Shown piece after piece: positions 27,419 to 35,724 of a stretch of 39,390 bases of DNA; positions within the stretch are counted from its first letter, which is position 1, and each line of letters opens with the position of its first letter. The position numbers were made by a program, and so were the translations under genes. Origin of the DNA: Bacteroidota bacterium. GTDB lineage: Bacteria > Bacteroidota > Bacteroidia > Chitinophagales > Chitinophagaceae. Where the stretch lies: assembly GCA_023392575.1 (NCBI GenBank), contig JAEVYV010000030.1, positions 1 through 39,390 of the forward strand. The letters run 5' to 3'. The notes below the pieces were generated by a model. The model saw only the letters and a list, made by a program, of their open reading frames with translations, was not told the DNA's origin and ran no database searches.

Positions 27419-28657
27419 TTATTTTGGTTGCACCATAATTTTTTTTCCGTTAATTATAAAATTCACCTTGCCGGTAGCTTCGAAAATCTTCAGGAGCTGC
27501 GAAATATTTTCTGAACGGGGCAAGCCGCCCGAAAACGTTTCGTTGATCTTTCCCCGGTACTCCACATCTACATCATACCAGCGGGCTGCCTGGCGCAGGA
27601 TGGTTTCTATATCTGCTCTGTTAAAAACGAACAACCCGTTTTTCCAGGCCATTACCTGCTCCACATCCACGTTGTTTGTGGTTTGCAGTTTGTGGCTGGT
27701 GGTTTGCAGCTGCGCCTGCTGACCGGGCTTGAGCACCGCTTCCTGGGTGCCGCTGCGCACCCGTACACTGCCTTCCAGCAAGGTGGTTTTAACGAATGGC
27801 TCATCGCTGTAGCTGTTGATGTTAAAATGCGTGCCCAAGACCTGCACCTCCATGTCGTTTACCTGAACATGAAAGGGGGTTGCGGCATCATGCGCTACTT
27901 CAAAATAGCCTTCTCCGGTCAACTCCACCCGTCTTTCCTTGCCGGCAAAAGCCGTGGGAAACCTCAATGAGGAAGCCGCATTGAGCCAGACCTGGGTACC
28001 GTCAGCCAGCACCAGCTGGTATTGCCCGCCTCTGGGCGTGGTGATCGTATTGTAGGTTAAGGCGGAGGCAGAGGGTGAGGAAGAGGGCTGATAGGCCAAT
28101 CTGCCACCATCCAGCTTAATCACAGTTACATTTCCCTGTTTGGTGAGGGCGCCGTTTTCGGCCGAATCCAAGATCACTTTTCGGCCATCGGCCAGGGTCA
28201 GAACAGCTTTATCCCCACCCGGGACAATGTCCTGCACTTTCGGACCAACCGCAGTCTCACGTCTCACATCTGACGTCTCACGGCTATAAAACCACAAACC
28301 AAAAACCAGAAACAATACCGCTGCCGCGGCTGCCCACCATCTTCGGTAGAAAGATCCTGGCCGGACCAGAACTGTGCCACCCGGCATATTATCTGCCGTC
28401 CCCTGAATGGATTGTTGTACACGATCCCAAACCTCCGCTGCATCCGTAGCTTCCGCCGTTATCCGGCGCACCGCCAACAGAGCCCTCAGTTCCGTTTCGG
28501 CTTCTTGCAAAGCCTTTAAATTGGACGGCTGCTGGCTAATATAGGACCGCCAGAAACGGTCGGCCGCCGGCGTTTGGTACTTGATCCATTCAATAAAAAA
28601 TGCATCCTCTAAAAACTGGTCCGCACGGTACGATTCATATTTGTTTTCCATCGCCAT
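27419..28657 (-). CDS. FecR-family anti-sigma factor (right operon)
   Basis: Using the ATG at 28657 the protein is 412 residues; ATGs at 28651 and 28702 are alternatives. The order is a cytoplasmic sigma-binding part with FIEWIKY...FWRSYI (21-40), one membrane helix (about 107-123), a periplasmic FecR domain (GGQYQLVLADGTQVWLNAA, ELTGEGYFEVAHD, VLGTHFNINSY) and a DUF4974 domain at the C-terminus. Parts are nearly the same as the left-operon FecR even at base level, in contrast to the more diverged SusC and SusD. Residues about 125-136 (SRETSDVRRETA), just outside the membrane helix, are encoded by a GTCTCAC/GTCTGAC micro-repeat and are absent from the left paralogue. It would restrain the sigma factor encoded upstream. 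Confidence 0.93.
   Translation of the reverse strand: MAMENKYESYRADQFLEDAFFIEWIKYQTPAADRFWRSYISQQPSNLKALQEAETELRALLAVRRITAEATDAAEVWDRVQQSIQGTADNMPGGTVLVRPGSFYRRWWAAAAAVLFLVFGLWFYSRETSDVRRETAVGPKVQDIVPGGDKAVLTLADGRKVILDSAENGALTKQGNVTVIKLDGGRLAYQPSSSPSASALTYNTITTPRGGQYQLVLADGTQVWLNAASSLRFPTAFAGKERRVELTGEGYFEVAHDAATPFHVQVNDMEVQVLGTHFNINSYSDEPFVKTTLLEGSVRVRSGTQEAVLKPGQQAQLQTTSHKLQTTNNVDVEQVMAWKNGLFVFNRADIETILRQAARWYDVDVEYRGKINETFSGGLPRSENISQLLKIFEATGKVNFIINGKKIMVQPK
28253..28283. repeat. GTCTCAC-type micro-repeat inside fecR (right)
   Basis: Three to four near-copies of CGTCTCAC and CATCTGA lie in tandem and are read in frame as SRETSDVRRET. A similar segment (GTGAGACG...CAGACGTGA) stands in the noncoding gap at 10931-10951. 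It looks like an inserted or expanded repeat tolerated in the flexible linker after the membrane helix. Confidence 0.45.
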
Positions 28658-28764
28658 CTTGTTTACACCATAAATAGCCTTGGTCCCAGTCTGGACACCC
28701 AAGTAGTTTTTTTTACCCCACGAAGGGCAAAGTTTTTTTGATTTTTTTTCGAAGAAAAAGCCGG

Positions 28765-29379
28765 TTACAACAACGCAAAGAGTTCCGACTTTGCAAACAG
28801 AAGCAAAAGCAAAAGGGATGAATCCGAAAGATGCAGGATCTGGCGCAGCCCCTCCAGGCCCCTCGCCGTTAATTTATAGGTAGCTTTTACCGTAATGTTC
28901 ATAACCGCCGCTATTTCTTCATAATCCAGCTCCTCGAAATAGCGCAGGTAAATCACTTCCTTCTGGCGCGGCGTTAGCTGGTTCAGCGCCTCCATCAGCT
29001 TTTGCACCTGCCGGGTGCGGGTTTCATTCCGCACAAAATCAGCCTCCACGGAAAACACCATTTCAAAAGGCAGTTGTTCCGCCGTTCCCAAAAACTTCAC
29101 CCGGTTATTTCGTTTAAGCCTGTTGTATAAATTGGTGCGCAGCGACACCAGCAGATAGGAGCGAATGGCCCGCACATCCCCCAAATTGGATTTGCTGTTC
29201 CAGAGTTTTACAAAAAGATCATGAATGCCATCTTTCACCAGCTCCCGGTCCCCCACAAGTCGCATTCCATACTCATACAAAGGCTGGAAATGATGAAAAT
29301 AGATGGCTTGAAACGAATCGATCTCACCTCGCTTAAAAGATTGCCATAAAGATGGATCCTCGTCCGCAACCTTTATCAT
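28765..29379 (-). CDS. ECF RNA polymerase sigma factor (right operon)
   Basis: The 204-residue ECF sigma factor has region 2 (AIYFHHFQPLYEYGMRLVGDRELVKDGIHDLFVKLWNSK) and region 4 (LTPRQKEVIYLRYFEELDYEEIAAVMNITVKATYKLTARGLEGLR) clearly readable. The C-terminus is hydrophobic (SSLLLLLLFAKSELFALL), like the left paralogue. It is the first gene of the right operon, about 105 bases before the FecR start at 28657. In FecI/FecR-type systems the sigma factor is freed when FecR receives a signal from the loaded outer-membrane receptor, so it probably activates this operon. The ATG at 29379 gives MIKVADEDPSLW; an overlapping ATG at 29383 is in another frame. Confidence 0.93.
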   Translation of the reverse strand: MIKVADEDPSLWQSFKRGEIDSFQAIYFHHFQPLYEYGMRLVGDRELVKDGIHDLFVKLWNSKSNLGDVRAIRSYLLVSLRTNLYNRLKRNNRVKFLGTAEQLPFEMVFSVEADFVRNETRTRQVQKLMEALNQLTPRQKEVIYLRYFEELDYEEIAAVMNITVKATYKLTARGLEGLRQILHLSDSSLLLLLLFAKSELFALL

Positions 29380-29981
29380 ACATAGCAGTTTAATAGCGCA
29401 AAAACAAGCAATTTACAATTTTATCCCTTAAGGACCTGCAACGAAAGAAAACACCCCCGTATTGAAAAACCCCGTTAACGCTGGAAGACAGCAATATCTG
29501 CCTGATTGAAAGACGTCTATGAAAAAAAGAACCGGGCCACCCAAACACACTGTCCCTCCTTACTCCCAACTACATTCTTTGAGGGATGATAATCTCAAAA
29601 AAGGATTTGTCGTGAGTGCGCAGGAGCCGAAGAAAATTTTCCTGGCATAGCCTCTGAATTCAGTGATGCGGACCACTGTCGTGACAGCAGGATTTGGTTT
29701 AAAATGGTTACAAACAGGCCTGGAAAATAGAAGAAGGAAAAGGCAGAAAAACCGTAAGCTTACGGTAATTGTTTTGCAAAAAGGGGGATTGGTTTTGCAG
29801 TTAACGTAAATAAAGAAAAGATGCTGCAGTCTGTGGTTCGGGCTTTTCGCCCATGAAGTTATTACTTGACTGCCTTTTGCATATATACCTTTAAGTGGGC
29901 TCTTTAAAAGACGGTGGTGTCCCGATAGCCATTGGGGAGGGTTCGGTGTCATCCCTCCTGATGAATCAATTGTTTTTTTCC
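29380..29981. other. Gene-poor stretch upstream of the right operon
   Basis: About 600 bases hold the leader of the right-operon sigma gene. A 130-codon minus-strand frame (29560-29952) has no domain or plausible start signal. A 16-bp perfect palindrome (29751-29766, ACCGTAAG/CTTACGGT) could be an operator but has no partner site nearby. A weak hairpin (GGAGGG/CCCTCC) follows the dihydrofolate-reductase-like gene. No RNA gene is recognised. Confidence 0.4.
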
Positions 29982-30575
29982 CTAAGCTCCAATCGTACCG
30001 GTCTGCACCGCTCCGGCCCGCTGGTAGTGCGCAAAGATCACGCCGCTTGGGGTAACAGTACTTGCGGCTAAGGTAAATGCGGCCGGGATGGGACCACCGG
30101 CAAACAATTTTTTTCCCTTCCCCAGGGTCAAGGGATGAATCATGAGCCAGAGCTCGTCCACTAAATCATTTTTGAGTAGAAGTTGAACGAGCTCGCCGCT
30201 GCCCCAAACCCGAATGTCCGAACCAACTGAATGTTTGAGCTGTTTGATGTCTGCCAGGCTGCTCAGAAATACGGAGTTGCTCCAATCCGATTGTTGCCTG
30301 ATTGTGGACAGGACGTATTTGGTCACCTCATTGATCCCCGGCCAATTGTTTGCATGCTCGGGCCAGTAGGCCTCCCAGATCTCAAAGGTTTTTCTGCCCA
30401 AGAGAAGGTCTGCCGGTTTCATCAGCTGCTGCATCACCTCACCCGAAACTTCGTCATCATAAGGGGCCACCCAACCGCCGTATTCGAAACCGCCGGACCT
30501 GTCTTCCCCGGCTCCACCAGGCGCCTGCATGACGCCATCTAATGTAATAAACGAGAGGACGATTATTTTTCTCAT
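29982..30575 (-). CDS. Dihydrofolate reductase-family protein (RibD C-terminal-like)
   Basis: The 197-residue cytoplasmic protein has the fold-typical opening RKIIVLSFITLDGVMQAP, a central LLLGRKTFEIWEAYWPEH segment, YVLSTIR, and the NADPH-site-like RVWGSGELVQLLLKNDLVDELWLMIHPLTLGKGKKLF. These features belong to the RibD_C/YyaP-like dihydrofolate-reductase family, a set of small NADPH-dependent reductases of mostly unknown substrate. It is not the housekeeping folate enzyme judging by its motifs. A strong AGGAGG (30588-30593) precedes the ATG by 12 bases, which is unusual in this window. It stands alone, with a 326-base gap upstream. Confidence 0.9.
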   Translation of the reverse strand: MRKIIVLSFITLDGVMQAPGGAGEDRSGGFEYGGWVAPYDDEVSGEVMQQLMKPADLLLGRKTFEIWEAYWPEHANNWPGINEVTKYVLSTIRQQSDWSNSVFLSSLADIKQLKHSVGSDIRVWGSGELVQLLLKNDLVDELWLMIHPLTLGKGKKLFAGGPIPAAFTLAASTVTPSGVIFAHYQRAGAVQTGTIGA

Positions 30576-30901
30576 GGTATTTTATCTCCTCCTGGAGTTT
30601 AATTTTCAAAGCTTCTTCAAAATGGGTTTGTTACAATACCGCCGGAATGCCTCAGTCGGGTAGGCAAATCTCGTCCGGAATACGCCGCTGTACGGGGTGT
30701 GCATGCGCCAATTTGAGGGCTGATAGCGGCAAGACTGAGAGCAATGCCGGTTGAAAGTTGCGTGAGCTTACACTAACCCATAAGCAGGCGCCACCGATTC
30801 CCTTCCTCTAAAAGCAGCTATTGTTTTTCGGTGTTTAACAGTTCGCCCAATCAGATTGTCGCTGCGCTTATACAACCTGACCAATCGAACTTGCACAACA
30901 C
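30576..30901. other. Intergenic stretch without a recognised gene
   Basis: It holds the ribosome-binding site of the gene to the left and otherwise nothing I can assign. There is no domain-bearing frame, clear terminator or RNA gene. Base composition is mixed, with no repeat. Confidence 0.4.
30588..30593 (-). promoter_or_regulatory. Strong Shine-Dalgarno of the dihydrofolate-reductase-like gene
   Basis: On the minus strand this reads AGGAGG followed by AG, 12 bases before the ATG (10 for the second GGAG). Most other genes here have only A-rich leaders. Confidence 0.6.
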
Positions 30902-31267
30902 CTACGAGCTGCGCAAAATCTTCTCCATCTTCCGGCCCTTCGCCAACTCATCCACCAGCTTATCCAAATACCGAACCTGCTGCGTCAAGGAGTCTTCGAT
31001 CTCTTCGACCCGGTACCCGCAGATCACTCCGGTAATGAGGTGCGCATTGGGGTGGAGCGAAGCCTGTTGGAAGAAGATTTCAAAAGTTGCTTTTTCTTTT
31101 ATTAGTTCCTGCAGCTTCTGGTTGTCGAAGCCGGTTAGCCACTCGATGACCTGATGCAATTCGTCCTTTGTTCTGCCTTTTTTTTCAACTTTGGCCAGAT
31201 AGTGGGGATAGACCGAGGCAAAGGTCATTTTTGCGATGCGCTGATCGTGATTGCTTGTATTTTTCAT
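30902..31267 (-). CDS. DUF2200-family protein
   Basis: The 121-residue soluble protein fits DUF2200. The diagnostic run begins RIAKMTFASVYPHYLAKVEKKGRTKDELHQVIEWLTGF and continues through FFQQASLHPNAHLITGVICGYRVEEIEDSLTQQVRYLDKLVDELAKGR. Length and order match the family. Its function is not known; no catalytic motif is evident. It starts 24 bases after the DUF1801 gene, so both probably share a transcript. Confidence 0.88.
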   Translation of the reverse strand: MKNTSNHDQRIAKMTFASVYPHYLAKVEKKGRTKDELHQVIEWLTGFDNQKLQELIKEKATFEIFFQQASLHPNAHLITGVICGYRVEEIEDSLTQQVRYLDKLVDELAKGRKMEKILRSS

Positions 31268-31291
31268 ACCATATGGTTTAACAATAACCCT

Positions 31292-31684
31292 TCATTTCAA
31301 CCGCTCCAATTGTCCTTTTCTTTTTACAATGTTTTTATAGTCCCATTGTATTTCTCTTGATTTTTGCAGCCAGCGTTTTAAATCAGTCGCTTCAATTTCG
31401 GAAACGGCATTGTAGAAGACAGAAGCATCTTTAAACTTTTGCCCTCTTACGCTTAAAGCATCCTCTTCAAAATCCGCTCCGCTCCAAAACATCAGCCGTA
31501 TTCCGGCTTTTTGTTTGCTGTAGCCAACAATGGGGTTGCCGTCTAAAAACCAAACCGGGTGGGCGTGCCAAATCTTGCTTTCGGCTTCGGCCAGTTCGTT
31601 GTCAATGATTGCCGCAAGCCGGTCGCAAATCTCCTTGTCGTCCCGGGTTTGCTTGTCGTTGTATGCTTTAACTTCTTTGTTCAT
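31292..31684 (-). CDS. DUF1801 (YdhG-like) domain protein
   Basis: The 130-residue soluble protein has the DUF1801 pattern: an N-terminal helical part with ICDRLAAIIDNELAEAESKIWHAHPVWFLDGNPIVGYSKQKAGIRLMFWSG. In this family the conserved W-H-G-P and Y-K core forms a small alpha/beta fold of unknown role. It is the first gene of a likely two-gene unit with the DUF2200 gene. The region upstream is gene-poor. Confidence 0.88.
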   Translation of the reverse strand: MNKEVKAYNDKQTRDDKEICDRLAAIIDNELAEAESKIWHAHPVWFLDGNPIVGYSKQKAGIRLMFWSGADFEEDALSVRGQKFKDASVFYNAVSEIEATDLKRWLQKSREIQWDYKNIVKRKGQLERLK

Positions 31685-32480
31685 ATCTGTTCGGATGGTG
31701 TTGTCCTGTACTTCTGTCGTTTAACATTGACGGCTTGGCGTTGTGATTTTATTCTGTGTTCCGTCTGTCCGCAACCGAAGCCGAATGATGAACTAATGTA
31801 CATGTTTTATTCTACTGCTCAATAGCGTCTTGTCACCGATGTAATTGACTTGCTGAGCCGTGAGGGAAAACGAAAAAAGCAGGGTATAAACTTTCATAAA
31901 GGGAATACGATAAGCAACTTGTACGTGCCTTTGTGATGCCCCAACACTAACCCTTAACCTCCACCCTTCTCCCTGCCTTCGCCCTACCTACTCCCACCTG
32001 AGTTCATGAAACAGGGTACAGAAAGGCTAGCTTCCCAGGCATAGCCTTAGTCTTCTGAATGAAGCGGGAACAAAATTTTTCTTTAAAAAAATGGAGGCAA
32101 AAGGCCTTCTCTTTCAATTCGTAACGATGGTTTTTTAAAAGCCAATAAGGGATAAGCAAAAAATATTTTAGGGAAAACACTTGCAATAAAGAAATACACT
32201 TACTATGTTTGCCTTACCAATCCTTCGAAAAGCTATCAAGCATAATCGTACCGGCTATCTGCTCCACACTACTCTGTTTAGCATATCCCTGTGCTGTTAT
32301 TGCTTCTCCTAAAACTCCATTATCGTTTCGGTTGACTCCTCTGGATGACCTTATCATTTCCAATACCTTCTAAAAGCCTGTTTCCCTTTACAAGCCATTT
32401 TTCTCTTCCAAATCCCTTGATAAAGCTTCTTCTTTATCCAGTATTTCTATGGGCCAGAATCATTATTCAAACCCTAAGAA
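31685..32480. other. Gene-poor stretch between DUF1801 gene and T9SS cargo gene
   Basis: About 800 bases separate two divergently transcribed genes. A 60-codon minus-strand frame at 32004-32186 lacks a recognisable domain. The pyrimidine-rich run near 31950-31997 is low complexity. Promoters for both flanking genes must lie here, but no consensus pair stands out. No tRNA or other RNA gene was recognised. Confidence 0.4.
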
Positions 32481-33866
32481 ATGAAACATATCTACTCCGT
32501 ACTCACTGCTCTGGCAGTATGTCTTTCCGTGTCTGTATCAGCACAAGTTGCTGAAACTTTTGAAAATCCTCTGCCTGCGGGCTGGAGGACCAGCAATACA
32601 AACCTGGCAAATCCAGGCATCAACCAAAAAAGCATTTCCTTTACCAACAACGGCACATCCACACTGGAAACGCCTTTCCTGGATTTCAATACAGGGGCTT
32701 TCACTATTTCATTGAATTATGCTTTGACAGAGTCCCTGAAAGGCAACGGCAAAAACCGGAGTTTTCAAATTGGCTACCAGAATAAAACAGGAGCTTTTGT
32801 CGGTCTGACAGGCAATATTGCTGTAACTGCAGCTACTTCCAAATTGTATACCCAAACCTTTTCAATACCCAATGGCGTTTACAGAATTGTGATAAAAGGA
32901 TTTGCTGACGGATCAAACGAACAGGTTTTAATAGACAACTTATCTATCAACGCCAATTTTCATTATGCAGGCCCTTCTTATGCAAACAGCGCCCCTACGG
33001 CCGTAAACGATTTGTTTTTCCCGGTAACGCCAACTACGGTGGTTAGCGGCAATGTAACCTTGAACGATACGGATCCGAACGCAGGCGAAGCTGTAACCAA
33101 TGCCGTACTGGTCACCGCTCCTTTGGCGGCCGAGGGCAACCTGGTATTTAATGCAGACGGCAGTTTTACTTTTACCCCTGCACCCGGTTTCACCGGCGGC
33201 CTGGTCAGCTTTACGTACAGGGCAATCGACAATGGCTATGAGCCGGCTACTTCTGCCAATACAGCAACGGTGCGGCTCAACTATCCTATAGGTGCCCCTC
33301 CAATCCTGCTGCCGGTAAAACTGGTCAGCTTTAATGGTTCGGTTAATAAAAACAGAACGCAGTTGGAGTGGCTGGTAGCCGAAAACGAAACCGCTAAAAC
33401 TTTTGAAGTGCAAAAAAGTACCAACGGAACCGACTTTACCACGGTGGCGATAATCCACGGCACCCAAAAATCCGGCAACGAAACTTACACATTTACCGAA
33501 ACCATTTCATCTACAAGGGTATTGTACCGCCTGAAGATGTACGATCAGGATTCCAAAGCCGAATACTCAAAAGTTCTGGCCTTTAATACCGGCAACGTTT
33601 CGGCAACATCGCTTAAGGTATTGACCAACCCGGTAAAAGACAAACTGGTAATCAGCTTTACCCAGGAAACCAGCGAGGTAGCACAGGTGACCATATACGA
33701 TAATCAGGGACGCATCATGCAAAAGCAAAACCTGAACGCTTACCAGGGTGTAAATACCCATACCATTGCTTTGAACGGCAGCTACCGGTCCGGCCTGTAC
33801 ATTGTGGAGCTGGTAACCCGTTCAGGAAAGCTTTCCGAAAAAATTATTTACAGCAACCAATACTAA
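32481..33866 (+). CDS. T9SS-secreted protein with jelly-roll-like and Ig/cadherin-like domains
   Basis: The 461-residue protein has a signal peptide (to about residue 22, SVSAQ). Residues 23-160 (AETFENPLPAGWRT...VLIDNLSINANF) resemble cleaved-adhesin or jelly-roll domains. Residues about 170-268 form an Ig/cadherin-like repeat of the tandem-95 kind (APTAVNDLF, VTLNDTDPNAGEAV, GSFTFTPAPGFTG, SFTYRAIDNG). Then come the LPVKLVSFNG...STNG module and a type A T9SS sorting domain (LTNPVKDKLVISF to KIIYSNQY). It is probably a surface-anchored or released binding protein; no enzyme motif is visible. It is followed by a hairpin and a second T9SS cargo gene. Confidence 0.88.
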   Translation: MKHIYSVLTALAVCLSVSVSAQVAETFENPLPAGWRTSNTNLANPGINQKSISFTNNGTSTLETPFLDFNTGAFTISLNYALTESLKGNGKNRSFQIGYQNKTGAFVGLTGNIAVTAATSKLYTQTFSIPNGVYRIVIKGFADGSNEQVLIDNLSINANFHYAGPSYANSAPTAVNDLFFPVTPTTVVSGNVTLNDTDPNAGEAVTNAVLVTAPLAAEGNLVFNADGSFTFTPAPGFTGGLVSFTYRAIDNGYEPATSANTATVRLNYPIGAPPILLPVKLVSFNGSVNKNRTQLEWLVAENETAKTFEVQKSTNGTDFTTVAIIHGTQKSGNETYTFTETISSTRVLYRLKMYDQDSKAEYSKVLAFNTGNVSATSLKVLTNPVKDKLVISFTQETSEVAQVTIYDNQGRIMQKQNLNAYQGVNTHTIALNGSYRSGLYIVELVTRSGKLSEKIIYSNQY

Positions 33867-33872
33867 ACACAA

Positions 33873-33905
33873 ACAGCCCTTAACCGGGCTGTCCTTTCCC
33901 TTTTT
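33873..33905 (+). terminator. Terminator-like hairpin after T9SS cargo gene
   Basis: Stem ACAGCCC (33873-33879) pairs with GGGCTGT (33886-33892) around a six-base loop. The Ts follow in two blocks (CCTTTCCC then TTTTT), so termination may be weak and read through into the next gene. Confidence 0.55.
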
Positions 33906-33982
33906 AAAACCCAATCCGTTGTAAAACCGATCGAGCATTCCGGGGAGCCTGATTTGAGATGCTTCAAATTAAACCTTGAGAA

Positions 33983-35632
33983 ATGAAAAAGATCTGTACC
34001 ATTTTCCTAACGGCCACCTGCTGGCTTAGCGCCCATACCCAGGCGATACTTAATGAAGTGTACGCCATTCCGGGCAGCGCCAGGCAGGAATTCTTTGAAT
34101 TTTTTAACAACACACCTGCTCCTGTTTCCATGGACAACTACACCGTTGTTACCTATTTTGAAACAGGGGGACAAAAAGGATTTTACGTAATGGACCTGCC
34201 CGCAGTTACCATAAGCCCCAGGGGTTATTTTGTCGGCTCTTCCTCCCTTCCGTTTAATTACCAGGGAGTGAACAACAGCACCAACTCGGTGTTTAGCTGG
34301 AACGACCTAGGCTTCCTGGCAGCCCATAACGGCTACCTGAGAAAATGGGTGCTGGGCACGACCGTAGCGGCGGCAATTGATGGCAATGCCCATTACGACC
34401 TGGCGCCCATACCTGCCGGTTTCAATGATTTCTTTAACCGGATTGGCGGCAGTGGGGCCACCTATAACGTTTTTGTGTATCAAAACGGGCTGCTCAAAAA
34501 TATCTTCCTGGGCGGCACCGGCGGCAATGCTTTTTTGCCTACCTATATAACCGGCCTGCCCAGCCTTTTTGTAGACATGGCGGGATCGGTACCCGATTTC
34601 ACCATCAACTTTTCTTCTTACACCAACGCCAATCCCGAATATGTAACCGAAGACGCTGGCTCCGACAACGGCTACATCCGGGCCAGGGATGGTTACTGCA
34701 ATAGTTGGAAAAAATCCAGCTCCCAGGTAAACCATACCCCCATGACAACCAATGGAGGACTCAGTTCGACCATACCCAAAGAAATCAGTGTTTCGGCAGC
34801 CATTACACCCGGCAATGCAGTATCCGGCTCCACCGTAAACTATGATGTGGTTGCGGGACCGGCCAACGAATTCCCCGTCACCCTCTATGTCTATTTGGAC
34901 AACGGAACGGTTCGGGGACAGTTGGACGCGAACGACACCTTTCTGGAAAGCAAAATCGAAACCACTGTTAGCGACGGGGCTTTCAGCACCACCTTTCACC
35001 CCTACAATGCCAACATCCTTGTTCAGGCCATGACCAGTGCGGGTTGCATCGACAACATCATGTTCATCCCAAACACCTCTGTCTTGCCTGTTAAACTGGT
35101 TTCCTTTGAAGCCCAACGGACAGAGCAGGGAACTGCCGTAAAATGGACGGTTGCCGAAAACGAATCGGGCCACTATTTTGAGTTGGAAAAAAGCACGGAC
35201 GGCAGAAGCTTTATAAAAATAAACGGCACCGGCGCCACTCATAAGGCCGGCACGGAAAGCTACAGCCTTACCGATTTTCATGTTTCTGCTTCCGCTTATT
35301 ACAGAATTAAAATCATAGACAAAACAGGAAAAAACACCTACTCGGATATTTCCTTTGTGGAAGGCAAAGCCACGGCAGGCCAAAGCATTTCCTTGATTGC
35401 CAACCCTGTTGAATCTTATCTGACTTTCCAGTACGCAGCCTCTGCTGCGGGAACGGCAGCAATCAAGATCTACAACTTATCGGGAGCCACAGTGCTGACC
35501 CAAAAAATAAGCCTGACCAAGGGCTACAACAACATCACCATTGCCACAGATGGAAAATTTTACGCAGGCGCTTACATTTTGGAACTAGTGAACAACACAG
35601 AAAACAGCCGTACGAAATTCATCAAGCGCTGA
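33983..35632 (+). CDS. T9SS-secreted protein with lamin-tail-like domain
   Basis: The 549-residue protein has a signal peptide (to about residue 21, AHTQA). Next is a lamin-tail-like segment (about 22-140): AILNEVYAIPGSARQEFFEFFNNTPAPVSMDNYTVV, with the LNE and FEFFN pattern typical of that Ig-like fold in secreted bacterial proteins. A middle region (about 150-360) has an Ig-like NYDVVAGPANEFPVTLYVYLDNG stretch. The end has the LPVKLVSFEA...STDG module and a type A T9SS sorting domain (LIANPVESYLTFQY to TKFIKR). Binding or scaffold function is likely, with no catalytic motif. It lies 116 bases after the preceding cargo gene and may share part of its transcript. Confidence 0.88.
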   Translation: MKKICTIFLTATCWLSAHTQAILNEVYAIPGSARQEFFEFFNNTPAPVSMDNYTVVTYFETGGQKGFYVMDLPAVTISPRGYFVGSSSLPFNYQGVNNSTNSVFSWNDLGFLAAHNGYLRKWVLGTTVAAAIDGNAHYDLAPIPAGFNDFFNRIGGSGATYNVFVYQNGLLKNIFLGGTGGNAFLPTYITGLPSLFVDMAGSVPDFTINFSSYTNANPEYVTEDAGSDNGYIRARDGYCNSWKKSSSQVNHTPMTTNGGLSSTIPKEISVSAAITPGNAVSGSTVNYDVVAGPANEFPVTLYVYLDNGTVRGQLDANDTFLESKIETTVSDGAFSTTFHPYNANILVQAMTSAGCIDNIMFIPNTSVLPVKLVSFEAQRTEQGTAVKWTVAENESGHYFELEKSTDGRSFIKINGTGATHKAGTESYSLTDFHVSASAYYRIKIIDKTGKNTYSDISFVEGKATAGQSISLIANPVESYLTFQYAASAAGTAAIKIYNLSGATVLTQKISLTKGYNNITIATDGKFYAGAYILELVNNTENSRTKFIKR

Positions 35633-35664
35633 TCAACTTTTTTTCGGTACGGATTATAGACACG

Positions 35665-35686
35665 AAGGCCCCTTTCCAGGGGCTTT
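35665..35686 (+). terminator. Terminator-like hairpin after lamin-tail protein gene
   Basis: GCCCCT/AGGGGC (35668-35673 with 35678-35683) is extended by a G-T wobble and two A-T pairs, with a four-base TTCC loop. Only three Ts follow directly, so strength is uncertain. It also lies downstream of the convergent regulator gene at 35725. Confidence 0.5.
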
Positions 35687-35724
35687 CCTGCTTTTGAGAA
35701 GGTAGCTGATCTGCCTTCCGCCGC

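Noticed and set aside
10831..29379. Reading the two SusCD loci as classic polysaccharide utilisation loci
   Set aside because: No glycoside hydrolase, lyase, esterase or sulfatase gene lies in or beside either locus, so a glycan substrate cannot be claimed.
29751..29766. 16-bp palindrome as an operator for the right operon
   Set aside because: It is a single copy, nearly 400 bases from the sigma gene, with no known matching regulator; too little support.
29560..29952. Minus-strand frame of 130 codons downstream of the dihydrofolate-reductase-like gene
   Set aside because: There is no recognisable domain, the residue mix is unlike neighbouring proteins, and no start signal is seen.
30576..30901. 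Possible mobile-element remnant in the gap right of the dihydrofolate-reductase-like gene
   Set aside because: No inverted ends, target duplication or transposase fragment can be seen.
32004..32186. Minus-strand frame of 60 codons in the 0.8 kb gap
   Set aside because: Short, Lys/Phe/Leu-rich from AT-rich DNA, with no ribosome-binding site or domain.
34307..35383. Long minus-strand frame of 358 codons opposite the lamin-tail protein gene
   Set aside because: It lies antisense to a gene with a signal peptide and T9SS tail, and its protein is Gly/Val/Arg-rich without a domain.
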